Of a stretch of DNA of 64,000 nt, positions 9,660-18,188 are shown piece after piece. A program made the translations under genes and the position numbers. The stretch's first letter is position 1; each line of letters begins with the position of its first letter. The stretch is from contig CP053450.1 of NCBI GenBank assembly GCA_013285505.1, positions 1,534,796-1,598,795 on the forward strand, written 5' to 3'. The DNA is from Planctomycetota bacterium (GTDB taxonomy: Bacteria; Planctomycetota; Phycisphaerae; Phycisphaerales; UBA1924). A model generated the notes under the pieces. It was not told the origin of the DNA. It saw only the letters and a list, made by a program, of their open reading frames with translations, and did no database searches.

Positions 9660-11143
9660 GACCGGCCGGAGCCGATGCCGATACGGCCGCCCCCTCTCCC
9701 GCAGCCAGCGGGAAAGGGCCGCGGCTGTTGCCGCTCGTCCTCGCCGCGGTCTGCCTCGCCGCCTCCGCGGTACACGCCCAGATCCGCAACGTCGTCATGA
9801 TCGTTGCCGACGATCAACGAACCGACACTATCGCCGCGTGGGGCAACGAGTACATCCACACGCCGGCCCTGGACGCCCTCACCGCCCGCGGCACGAGTTT
9901 CACCAACGCCTACTGCATGGGCTCGATGACCCCGGCCGTCTGCGCCCCCAGCCGCGCCATGTTCCTCTCGGGCCGCTCCCTGTTCAACCTCGGCCCCAAT
10001 CCGTACGACACCAAGGCGGATGTACGCCTCCTTCCCGAGATACTCCGAGACCATGGCCTCACCACCTTCGCCACCGGCAAGTGGCACAACGGCAAGGCCT
10101 CGTTTGCGCGCGCATTCGACGGCGGCGCGAGCATCTTCTTCGGCGGCATGGGCAGCCACACCGACCTGCTCGTCCACGAGTTCGATCCCGACGGTCAGTA
10201 CAACAACGACGCACGCCGCAAACTCGGCGAGTTCTCCTCCGCCGAGTTCGCCTCGGCCGCCGTCGGATTTCTCGAGTCCGAACAGGCCGAGGCTCCCTTC
10301 TTCCTCTATCTGTCCTTCACTGCGCCACACGACCCTCGCACGCCTCCCGCCAGCGACCTCGCGCGCTATCAAGACGATCCGCCCCCTCTCCCCGCCAACT
10401 TCATGCCGCTCCACGCCTTCGACAACGGCGAGATGACCATCCGCGACGAGGCCCTCGCCGCGTGGCCCCGCACTGAGGTCGATGTTCAGCGCCACCTCGC
10501 CGACTACTACGGCATGATCACGCACATGGACCGCCAGATCGGTCGCGTCGTTGAGGCGATCGACGCCGCCGGGCTGTCCGACGAGACACTCATCGTCTTC
10601 TTCGCCGACCACGGGCTCGCGGTCGGCAGCCACGGCCTGCTCGGCAAGCAGAACCTGTACGAACACTCCACGAAGGCACCCCTGATCGTCGCGGGTCCCG
10701 GCGTGCCTCGGGGCACCTCCGCCCCCGCGCCGGTCTACCTCACGGACATCCCCGCCACCGTGTGTGATCTGCTCGGCCTCGACACCTCGTGGTGCCCCGA
10801 GTCGGAGAGCTTCGCCCCCGCGCTCCGCGGTGAGCCGTTCGAAGGCCGGCCCGGCATCCTCACGCTCTACCGCGACAGCCAGCGCGCCCTCCGGCAGGGC
10901 GACTGGAAGGTCATCCGCTACCCCCTCATCGATCAGACCCAGCTCTTCGATCTGGCCAACGATCCCGACGAACTCCACGACCTCGCGGGCGACCCGGCGC
11001 ACAGCCACCGTGTCGCCCGCCTCCTCGGAGAACTCGGGCGCTGGCAGGAGCGCATCAACGACCCGCACCCGCTCTCCAACGATTCTCCTCGCCCCAGACA
11101 CTTCGACCACGCCGAAGCCGAAAGGAAACGCCGCGGTGGCTAA
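9656..11143 (+). CDS. Exported sulfatase (formylglycine type)
   Basis: Starts at GTG 9656, overlapping the lemA stop. About 495 residues with an N-terminal signal (LLPLVLAAVCLAASAVHA). Metal ligands are seen in VADDQR (residues 50-55) and FFADHG, and Cys96 in C-A-P-S-R is the residue that sulfatase-modifying enzyme turns into formylglycine; TGKWH supplies further active-site residues. It hydrolyses sulfate esters, probably of a polysaccharide, outside the cytoplasm; planctomycetes have many such enzymes. Its stop overlaps the protease start by eight bases, so lemA, sulfatase and protease form one operon. Confidence 0.85.
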   Translation: MRPAGADADTAAPSPAASGKGPRLLPLVLAAVCLAASAVHAQIRNVVMIVADDQRTDTIAAWGNEYIHTPALDALTARGTSFTNAYCMGSMTPAVCAPSRAMFLSGRSLFNLGPNPYDTKADVRLLPEILRDHGLTTFATGKWHNGKASFARAFDGGASIFFGGMGSHTDLLVHEFDPDGQYNNDARRKLGEFSSAEFASAAVGFLESEQAEAPFFLYLSFTAPHDPRTPPASDLARYQDDPPPLPANFMPLHAFDNGEMTIRDEALAAWPRTEVDVQRHLADYYGMITHMDRQIGRVVEAIDAAGLSDETLIVFFADHGLAVGSHGLLGKQNLYEHSTKAPLIVAGPGVPRGTSAPAPVYLTDIPATVCDLLGLDTSWCPESESFAPALRGEPFEGRPGILTLYRDSQRALRQGDWKVIRYPLIDQTQLFDLANDPDELHDLAGDPAHSHRVARLLGELGRWQERINDPHPLSNDSPRPRHFDHAEAERKRRGG

Positions 11144-12191
11144 GCGACCGACAGAAACATCCCGCCCCGCGAGCCTGCGCGACCGCGTGCAGCAGGAGAT
11201 GCACGCCTACCCGACCAACGTCACCTTCCACGACCTCATCCGCAAGAACAAACGCCAGAGCGTCCTGCTCATCATCGGCATGCTTCTGCTCGGTGCGGCC
11301 CTCGGCAGCGCCCTCGGCGCGCTCGCCGCGGCCTACGGCGGTGGTGGGGGAGACCTCAACGTCCTCCTCCCGTCCCTCGTGCTCGGCGCCGTCGTGGCCC
11401 TCGTCGTCGGCGTCGGTGCCACGCTCTGGAGCTGGTTCAGCGGCTCGAGCGCCATCCTCCGCATGATGGGGGCCATCGAGATGAACAGGGACGCCGACCC
11501 CGAGCTCTTCAACGTCGTGGACGAGATGCGCATCGCCGCGGGCCTGCCCATGCCCAAGGTCTACCTCATCAACGACTCCGCCCTCAACGCCTTCGCCACC
11601 GGCCGCGACCCCGAGCACGGCGTCGTCGCCGTCACCCGCGGCCTCAGGGCCAAACTCAACCGCGACCAGCTCCAGGCCGTCATCGCCCACGAGATGGCCC
11701 ACATCCGCCACTACGACATCCGCTTCGCCATGCTCATGGCCACGATGGTCGGCCTCATCGTCTTCGCCTGCGACGCCGCGTTCCGCATGGCGTTCTACTC
11801 CCGCATGGGCGGCCGCCGCTCCAGCCGCAGCAGCGACGGCGGCGGGGGCGCCGCCGTCATCGTTGTGATCGTCATCGCGATCCTGCTGGCCATCATCGCT
11901 CCTGTTCTGGCCCGCTTCATCCAGATGGCCTACTCCCGCGAACGCGAATACCTCGCCGACGCCGGCGCGGTCGAGCTCACCCGAAACCCCGAGGCCCTCG
12001 CCTCAGCCCTGGCCACCATCGCCGGCGACGAGGAGCCCCTCGTCGAGGTCGCCAACCGCGGCACCGCCCACATGTTCATCTCCAACCCCCTCAAGAAAGC
12101 CCGCGCCGCCCACCAGAACATGAACTCCATGTTCGCCAGCCACCCGCCGATGGACAAACGGATCGCCCGCATCCTGGCCCTGGCGAGATAG
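11136..12191 (+). CDS. M48 family membrane metalloprotease (HtpX-like)
   Basis: Starts at GTG 11136 with AAAGGA just upstream, inside the sulfatase end. 351 residues. Two N-terminal membrane helices (about 43-66 and 80-102), the zinc site H185-E-M-A-H189 in AVIAHEMAHI, two more helices, and the third zinc ligand in SREREYLADAGAVEL, all as in HtpX. The active site faces the cytoplasm in this family, which degrades damaged membrane proteins. The glycine/serine-rich loop GGRRSSRSSDGGGG between helices is unusual but common in the LemA-linked subgroup. Confidence 0.88.
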   Translation: MAKRPTETSRPASLRDRVQQEMHAYPTNVTFHDLIRKNKRQSVLLIIGMLLLGAALGSALGALAAAYGGGGGDLNVLLPSLVLGAVVALVVGVGATLWSWFSGSSAILRMMGAIEMNRDADPELFNVVDEMRIAAGLPMPKVYLINDSALNAFATGRDPEHGVVAVTRGLRAKLNRDQLQAVIAHEMAHIRHYDIRFAMLMATMVGLIVFACDAAFRMAFYSRMGGRRSSRSSDGGGGAAVIVVIVIAILLAIIAPVLARFIQMAYSREREYLADAGAVELTRNPEALASALATIAGDEEPLVEVANRGTAHMFISNPLKKARAAHQNMNSMFASHPPMDKRIARILALAR

Positions 12192-12353
12192 CCGCCCGGC
12201 CCGCCCGGGGTGGCAGACCGCGCGTCCACATCGTGAGCGAGCCCCGAGCCACGCCGGCAGCGGCGGGCAGAGAGAATCGTCCCACAAAACTGTGCAAGCC
12301 TCCCGCGCCTCGCGCATCCGGGTACGCAACCCCTCTCAACCCCGGAGCCACCG

Positions 12354-13652
12354 ATGCACGCCAGACCGATGTTGTTCGCCGCCACCCTGGTGGCGGTCGC
12401 CTCCGCCCTCGCGATCGCGCAGCCCGCCGCCGCCCCTCCCGCACCGCCGAGTTGGGACACCATCGAGCAGGTGATCGAGCGCGATGTCGGCCGCGGCTTC
12501 TCCGGCAGCGTCCTGCTCATCCGTGACGGCGAGGTCTTCCTCGAAGAGGGCTACGGCCTCGCCGACCGCGAACGCGGCCGGCCCAACCTGCCCGACACGA
12601 TCTACGCCCTCGGCTCCACCCCCATCGACTTTACCCACGTCGCCATCCTCCAACTCCTCGACGCCGGCAAGCTCGACCTCGACGACCCGGTCTCGAAGTT
12701 CTTCGACGACATCCCCGCCGACAAGCGGGCGATCACCATCAACCACCTCCGCACCGGCCGCTCCGGACTCCCGGACTTCCAGTCCATCCCCGGCGTCGAC
12801 GCCGACCCCGATCACTCGCCCCTCTCCCGCGACGAGTTCATCCAGCGGTTCCGCGACGCGAAGCTTCTCTTCAAGCCCGGCACCGACAACGAGCACTCGC
12901 ACTTCGCCTGGAGCCTCCTCGGCGCCGTCGTCGAGGTCGCCAGCGGCCAGTCCTACCAGACCTACATCCAAAACCATGTCCTCAACCCCGCCGGCATGTC
13001 CCGCACCGGTTTCTTCGGCCAGGAGTTCCCCGGCGAGTCCGTCGCCCTCGGGTACGGCTCGAGAACCTCCGGCAGAATCAACTCCCCGCCCTATTGGGGC
13101 GACACCTCGTGGCTCGTCATGGGCTCGGGCGGCATGGTCGGCACCACCGGCGACCTCCGAAAGTTCCACCTCGCCATCGACCGGGGAGACCTCATCCCCG
13201 ACATGGTCATGCACCACTTCCCCTCCCGCGGCGTCTACGCCAACGGCGACATGTACGGCTTCGAGACTGTCTTCAACTACGGCGGCGATAACCTCTTCTA
13301 CGTCAACTGCAATTCCTGCGACATGATGAGCGGCTACTCGATCGAGCACCTCGCCGCGCAGCTCGAACAGCTCTGCACTAACCGTCCCCCCGCCCGATTC
13401 TCGATCGGCATCGCCTTCGGGCTCGAGGGCGACACGCTCGTCGCCGCCGAAGTCTTCCCCGGCACCCCCGCCGAACGCGCCGGGCTCAAGGCCGGCGACG
13501 TCCTCATCAGTGCCAACGACACCCCCTTCGACATCGACGACCCCCTCGACGCCATCCGCGGCGGGATCGAATTCGGCAACACCCTGCTCTTCACGATCAA
13601 GCGCGGCGCAACCACGCACGAACTGACGGTCAGGCCGACGCCGCGAGAGTGA
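12354..13652 (+). CDS. Beta-lactamase-fold protein with degenerate active site, fused to a PDZ domain
   Basis: A 432-residue exported protein (signal MLFAATLVAVASALAIAQP). Residues 35-330 follow the serine beta-lactamase/class C hydrolase fold (GFSGSVLLIRDGEVFLEEGYG, GSGGMVGTTGDLRKF). The catalytic SxxK is S88-T-P-I91, with isoleucine in place of lysine, and the YxN motif is H181-S-H183. Residues 345-432 are a PDZ domain (PAERAGLKAGDVLISANDTPF). With both catalytic motifs lost it is probably not a hydrolase and may bind peptides or peptidoglycan; the family match itself is firm. Confidence 0.8.
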   Translation: MHARPMLFAATLVAVASALAIAQPAAAPPAPPSWDTIEQVIERDVGRGFSGSVLLIRDGEVFLEEGYGLADRERGRPNLPDTIYALGSTPIDFTHVAILQLLDAGKLDLDDPVSKFFDDIPADKRAITINHLRTGRSGLPDFQSIPGVDADPDHSPLSRDEFIQRFRDAKLLFKPGTDNEHSHFAWSLLGAVVEVASGQSYQTYIQNHVLNPAGMSRTGFFGQEFPGESVALGYGSRTSGRINSPPYWGDTSWLVMGSGGMVGTTGDLRKFHLAIDRGDLIPDMVMHHFPSRGVYANGDMYGFETVFNYGGDNLFYVNCNSCDMMSGYSIEHLAAQLEQLCTNRPPARFSIGIAFGLEGDTLVAAEVFPGTPAERAGLKAGDVLISANDTPFDIDDPLDAIRGGIEFGNTLLFTIKRGATTHELTVRPTPRE

Positions 13653-14258
13653 GATCACGGGTGCTGTGACGAGGCGCTGAAGCACACAGGGGGCATAGGC
13701 ACAGATTCCGCTTTTTGTTCCTCCACCCCGGTCGCGCGCTCAGGATCCCGTAGCGGCAGGACTCTGAAACAGAGCCTCGCCGGCACACTGTTGGCTGATC
13801 CGTTGCATGTCCGATGCGGTCGCTTGGCGATCGGGATATCTGGGGATTGGTCTGAGTGCTGAGGCCGGTGTTTTCAGCGGTTCTAATCGCGGCGGGATCA
13901 AGCAATACCCGGTCCGCCATGCTTAGGCCGGGGCCCTCCCCCCGCTGAGGCGCCTCTTATTGAAATCAACACCACTGGGCCTTGCGTTCCCGGTCCCGAC
14001 TGGCTAGGCTGACGCTTCATTGAGTAGTTTCACGTGGCAAATCTTGGCCAGGAAAAAACCCTGGGCGCTGCCAGATGCCACAAACATGGTGTTCGGTTTG
14101 TGACACCTCGAGTCATCGAGGGAGTGGCAAGATCTTTGGGGGCCGTCGCTTAGGAGAATCCCGTTCGTGCGGGGGACGACGCGGCCAGGAAATCGTGGAC
14201 CGGCGAGAGCGTCGTCGGTTCGTGCGCGTGGCATAGAACGAAAGAGAGAGACAACAAT
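13653..14258. other. Intergenic stretch, no gene recognised
   Basis: About 600 bases of lower GC content than the neighbouring genes. Open frames here are short and unlike proteins. The last part must hold the promoter and leader of the PEP-CTERM gene; an AGAGAG stretch lies about 12 bases before its ATG. I see no hairpin terminator or known riboswitch. Confidence 0.4.
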
Positions 14259-15029
14259 ATGTCAAAGACAAGTACCAAACTGGTGGGCATCGGAGTGCTG
14301 ATGGCCGTGGGTGCCGTGGCCTCCGCGGACACCGTTCGCGTGACCAAGTACGTCAGCCAGTACGTCTGGGACGAGACCCCCGTCCGCGGCGCCTTTGATT
14401 CGCCCGCGGGCTGGGGTGGCCAGAGCTTCCAGGGGCCGGTCGCCGGTCCCGGCAACAAGACGAACTTCTACCTCACCCAATCCGATATGGTCGCGGCCTT
14501 CGGCAGCAACGTCACGATGGGCGACATCGCGAAAATCAGCTTCCACACCAAGCGCGATGGGGCCGACGTAACCGACGACCTGTTCTTTATGAACATCTAC
14601 ACAGTGCCGACCGGCACAGACGACTCGGCCTCTTGGTACAAGAGCCGCCTGCTGATCAACCCTGACGAGGGCAGTTCCCAGATCAACGATGTCTGGCAGA
14701 AGTGGTCGAGTGACGACAGCGAGTCCTCAACCAACCAGCTCAAGATCGAGGATACGAAGCGCAACGGCTTTAGCGGGCCCGAAGGCGACGTCGGCACCTG
14801 GATCGTGAACGGCCGCGACTACTCTTCCGAGGTCTTCGGCTCGATGGCCATCGGCACCAACTCCGGCGACAACGGCAACAACACGTACGTTGACGGCATC
14901 ACCATCACGCTCTTTAACGGCGACAACGGTGAATTCGATCTGCAGGCCATCCCCCTGCCCTCCGGCTCGGCGCTCGCCGGCCTCGGGCTGCTCGGTGTCG
15001 CCGCACGCCGCCGCCGCCCCGAGCTCTAA
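14259..15029 (+). CDS. Exported protein with PEP-CTERM-like sorting tail
   Basis: A 256-residue protein with a signal peptide (TKLVGIGVLMAVGAVASA) and a C-terminal sorting tail: PLPSGSALAGLGLLG, a short hydrophobic helix, then ARRRR. This is the PEP-CTERM layout, with PLPS in place of PEP, recognised by an exosortase in the membrane. The body is acidic and beta-rich (DDSASWYKSRLLI, SGDNGNNTYVDGIT) with no enzyme motif. It stands alone and has its own terminator, so it is probably a single-gene transcript. Codon use is less GC-biased than in the housekeeping genes around it. Confidence 0.75.
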   Translation: MSKTSTKLVGIGVLMAVGAVASADTVRVTKYVSQYVWDETPVRGAFDSPAGWGGQSFQGPVAGPGNKTNFYLTQSDMVAAFGSNVTMGDIAKISFHTKRDGADVTDDLFFMNIYTVPTGTDDSASWYKSRLLINPDEGSSQINDVWQKWSSDDSESSTNQLKIEDTKRNGFSGPEGDVGTWIVNGRDYSSEVFGSMAIGTNSGDNGNNTYVDGITITLFNGDNGEFDLQAIPLPSGSALAGLGLLGVAARRRRPEL

Positions 15030-15062
15030 ACCCCGGTCTCGCACGACCCCTCGATCAACACC

Positions 15063-15091
15063 CGCCCTGTCCGACCGGACAGGGCGTTTTT
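15063..15091 (+). terminator. Rho-independent terminator of the PEP-CTERM gene
   Basis: A perfect 10-bp stem CGCCCTGTCC / GGACAGGGCG with loop GACC is followed by five T, 33 bases after the stop codon. Confidence 0.85.
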
Positions 15092-15176
15092 GTGCGCGCG
15101 CACCCGGCCAGCACCTCGCGACCACAGCGCCGCCGCACCACACCCGCGGCCCGCCGCATCCCCTACACTCTCCCCC

Positions 15177-16144
15177 ATGCTCCAAGCCACCATCAAGCAG
15201 CTCCCCTGGATCCTCGCGCTCTTCGTCCTCGGCCCCATTGCCGGGCACCTCACCGGCTCCCTCCGGGCCCCCGACGGCTCGGCGCAGGCCACGCTGCTGG
15301 TCTCCACCGCCCCGGCGGTGGGCATCCTCGCCGGGGCCGTCACGCTCCTCTTCGCCCTGGCCGTCGGTGTCTTCGCGTCCCATCTCAACGGCTGCCGCTC
15401 GGGGCTCAACGCCGCGGGCATCGTCGTCGCCTGGGCCGCGGCGCAGACCGCCACCATCGACGGCATCCTCCGCCGCACCCAGTCCGACGCCCCGCTCATC
15501 GCCCTCGCCGTCGAGGGCCTGATCTTCGGGCTCTTCGCCGTGCCCATCGCCGCGATCATCTGGCGGGCCGGTCTCGGCAAGGGCCAGCACGGCGAGCTGC
15601 ACCCCCTGCCCGGCGGTGCTCCGTCGATGCCTGCTTTCATGACCGCCAACCCCTGGGGCCCCAAGGGCCTGCGCGACGAGCACGAGTCGCTCGGCGCCGG
15701 CCTTGTCCGCGCCCCTCACCCGCCCCGCCGGCATCGGCGCGATCGCCGTCACCGTCGCCGTCGGCTTCGGCGTCGCCTACCTCGTCTGCCAGGACACGCT
15801 CAAGGGCCAGGCCATCTTCGCGGCCGCCCTCGCCGGCATTGTCGCGGTCCCCCTCGGCCGCCTCGCCGGTGAGTCGCTCAAGGAGCAGCCGCCCATCGCC
15901 TCGTTCGTGATCGGCTTTGCCATCCTCGGCCTCGTCGGCCCCCCTCGCGGCCAAGTTCCTCCACGCCGGCTCGCTCATCCCCGACCTCTACGCCGGAAGG
16001 CTCACCGGCGTCGCCGCCCCGGTCACCCTCGACTGGATCGCCGGGGCCTGCATCGGCCTGCCCATCGGCGAGGCGTGGTTCCTCGGCATGTTCAAGCCCG
16101 CCGAAAAGGCCGCCGGCACCCGCCCCGGCCCCCGCACCGCCTGA
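15177..16144 (+). CDS. Polytopic membrane protein (two frameshifts)
   Basis: Begins at ATG 15177 (MLQATIKQLPWILALFVLGP). About 320 residues once corrected, with roughly six membrane spans. The frame changes near 15705 (after HESLGAGL, resuming APLTRPAGIGAIAVTV) and again in a run of six C at about 15949 (after FAILGLVG, resuming PLAAKFLHAGSLIPDLYAG). Both need loss of one base, as expected for consensus errors. The corrected protein ends at 16144. I do not recognise a function; it is a conserved-looking inner-membrane protein. Confidence 0.6.
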
Positions 16145-16339
16145 TCTCCATCCCCCGCCCGCCTTTCTCCCCCTCCGGCCACCCGGGGAGCGGTCGCTCC
16201 GCCGCTTCGCCCCTAGGCTTCCCCGAGCCCGCGGCAAGACGCCGCCCGCACCGAATCCACGTGCTGACGCAGGCCGAACACGGCCGCGGCGGGAACCCTT
16301 CACACCCCGCCCCTTCCTTCCCGCAAGGAGCGTCCGCCC

Positions 16340-17182
16340 ATGCCGATCCTCACCCACGAAAGGGACATCCCTTTGACAACTCCCTCCAACACCTCCGAGC
16401 CGATGCCCGACGTCCAGGCCCTGCCCGACACCCGGCAGGTCCCCATCGACCGCGTCGGCGTCAAAGAGGTCACCTACCCCATGCGCCTCCACACACGTGA
16501 CGGCGGCGAGCAGCACACCGTCGCGAAGATCAACATGTACGTCGCCCTGCCGCACTACCAGAAGGGCACGCACATGAGCCGCTTCCTCGAGGTGCTCAAC
16601 GAGCACACCGGCGAGCCGGTCTGCCCCGAGCGCATCCCCGAGATCGCCAAGGCCATCCGCGAACGCCTCGAGGCCAAGGAGGCCCACTTCGAGGCCGAGT
16701 TCACCTACTTCATCAACAAGCCCGCCCCCGTCACCGGCCAGAAGGGCCTGATGAACTACGAGGTCAAGTTCGCCTGCACCGCCAACGGCGAGACCGACTT
16801 CATCATGTCCGTCGCCGCCCCCGCCCAGAGCCTCTGCCCCTGCTCGAAAGAGATCTCCGAGTACGGCGCCCACAACCAGCGCTGCCGCATCGCCGCCGAG
16901 GTCCGCACCAGCAGCATGATGTGGATCGAGGACCTCGTCGAGCACCTCGAGGCCGCGGCCTCGGTCCCCGTCTTCGCCGTCCTCAAACGCCCCGACGAGA
17001 AGTGGGTCACCGAGAAGGCCTACGAGAACCCCAAGTTCGTTGAGGACATCGTCCGCGACCTGGCCACGCGGCTCGAGGACGACACCCGCGTCGAGTGGTT
17101 CAACATCAACAGCGAGAACTTCGAGAGCATCCACTCCCACAACGCCTACGCCGAGATCACCCGCGACAAACGCGGGCAATAA
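16340..17182 (+). CDS. folE2: GTP cyclohydrolase FolE2
   Basis: A 280-residue protein matching the type IB GTP cyclohydrolase. It turns GTP into 7,8-dihydroneopterin triphosphate, the first step to tetrahydrofolate or queuosine-type pterins. The signature CPCSKEISEYGAHNQR is present (about residues 166-181), with its metal-binding cysteine, and the end FNINSENFESIHSHNAYAEI is typical. FolE2 can use metals other than zinc, so it often serves under zinc limitation; no Zur site was sought successfully here. The ATG at 16340 follows AAGGAG at about 16324. Confidence 0.93.
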   Translation: MPILTHERDIPLTTPSNTSEPMPDVQALPDTRQVPIDRVGVKEVTYPMRLHTRDGGEQHTVAKINMYVALPHYQKGTHMSRFLEVLNEHTGEPVCPERIPEIAKAIRERLEAKEAHFEAEFTYFINKPAPVTGQKGLMNYEVKFACTANGETDFIMSVAAPAQSLCPCSKEISEYGAHNQRCRIAAEVRTSSMMWIEDLVEHLEAAASVPVFAVLKRPDEKWVTEKAYENPKFVEDIVRDLATRLEDDTRVEWFNINSENFESIHSHNAYAEITRDKRGQ

Positions 17183-17184
17183 AC

Positions 17185-17308
17185 AGAGCCCGACGCGCAA
17201 GCGAGGCGCCTTTCCTGAACACGAAGTGCACGAAGCACGCGAAGGAAAGACCGACCACAGCGGCCGCAACGCACGCAGCGCAAAGAGGCCCAACGCGCCA
17301 GCGTGGGC
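17185..17308 (+). repeat. Composite palindrome-bounded repeat element, copy 1
   Basis: Three bases after the folE2 stop. One end (17185-17210) is a REP-like motif GAGCCCGACGCGCAAGCGAG, the other (17288-17308) the palindrome GCCCAACGC-GCCA-GCGTGGGC. Between them lies a purine-rich stretch with GAACACGAAGTGCACGAAG and GCGCAAAGAGG. The same two ends and the same interior recur in inverted orientation at 20059-20214. It has no coding capacity. Confidence 0.65.
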
Positions 17309-17392
17309 TCGCCGTCGACCTCGCACTCCACCCTCGCACAATTCCCCCGCCGCACCCGCTCCCACCCGGTGCGCCCGCCCCCTAACCCCCCT

Positions 17393-17460
17393 GTGCCACG
17401 GGTGGCTCTGCACCCGTGCCTCCGCACGCCGCCGTACGAGTGCAAGGCCACCCGTGGCAC
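17393..17460. repeat. GTGCCAC-flanked palindrome, long form
   Basis: Outer perfect 14-bp inverted repeat GTGCCACGGGTGGC / GCCACCCGTGGCAC at 17393-17406 and 17447-17460. Nested inside the left arm is a hairpin CACGGGTG, loop GCTCTG, CACCCGTG. Related copies are at 19978, 54865, 55035 and 60221. Confidence 0.75.
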
Positions 17461-17550
17461 ACCACATTCCCCCCGGCCACACCACGTTCTCCCCGCCCGC
17501 GTCACCACTCCCCCGATTGACACCCACCGCCCATCACCGACAATGCCCCC

Positions 17551-17943
17551 ATGGCCCTCCGCAACCTCGTCACCCCCTTCATCGGGCCGCCGGTCCTGTG
17601 GCGCACGTCCCGCTGGTGCCTGGCCCTCGCCTGCATCTGCGTCGCGGCCGCGTTCGCGACGGTCGTCTGGCGGGCCCACTTCGCCCCCTCACGCCAGCCC
17701 TGGCACCGCTACCTCATCATGGCCTTCGGCTTCGCCCCCGCGGTAGTGATCTACCCCGTCGGCTACCTCGTCCAACGCCGCGCACTCCGCGAGTGGCACC
17801 GCACCCGCGGCCGCCTCTGCGCCCGCTGCGGCTACGACCTCACCGCCCTCGCCGACACCGGCATCTGCCCCGAGTGCGGCCACACCTACGACCTCGAACA
17901 GGACGCCGCCCTCTGGGCCGAGATCGGGCTCACCGGCGACTGA
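17551..17943 (+). CDS. Small membrane protein with C-terminal zinc ribbon
   Basis: A 130-residue protein with two membrane helices (about 24-43 and 56-75) followed by a zinc-ribbon: CARCGYDLTAL then ICPECGHTYD, a CxxC...CxxC pair about 20 residues apart. The CxxCGYDL form is common in small Phycisphaerae membrane proteins of unknown role. A second member, with the ribbon first and the helices after it, is at 55173. Unknown function. Confidence 0.65.
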   Translation: MALRNLVTPFIGPPVLWRTSRWCLALACICVAAAFATVVWRAHFAPSRQPWHRYLIMAFGFAPAVVIYPVGYLVQRRALREWHRTRGRLCARCGYDLTALADTGICPECGHTYDLEQDAALWAEIGLTGD

Positions 17944-18188
17944 CGCGTCCATCCGGGTGCGTGAGTGACCGGCAGGTGGCCCAGCCCGACGCCCCCCCTG
18001 TGCGACGGGTGGTCAGTCGTCGTGGACGCGGGAGCGGCGACCGAGGGTGGGCTGCCAGCGAGCGCAGCGGCATCACTGCGCGGGGAGGCTGGCGGAGGTG
18101 GGGGAGGAGAGGGAGGCCGTGAGTGATGGCACCCGGGGATTCGGGACAGCCGACGAGATCGTGGCCACATCACCCTCCCCTCAAAGTC

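Noticed and set aside
9533..11110. 525-codon open frame on the minus strand
   Set aside because: Antisense to the sulfatase, which has a complete set of catalytic motifs.
13630..13920. 96-codon minus-strand frame
   Set aside because: Starts inside the beta-lactamase-like gene region's end, no ribosome site, no family resemblance.
15703..16500. 265-codon frame as a separate gene
   Set aside because: Its first part continues the membrane protein that starts at 15177; the remainder is out of frame and overlaps folE2.
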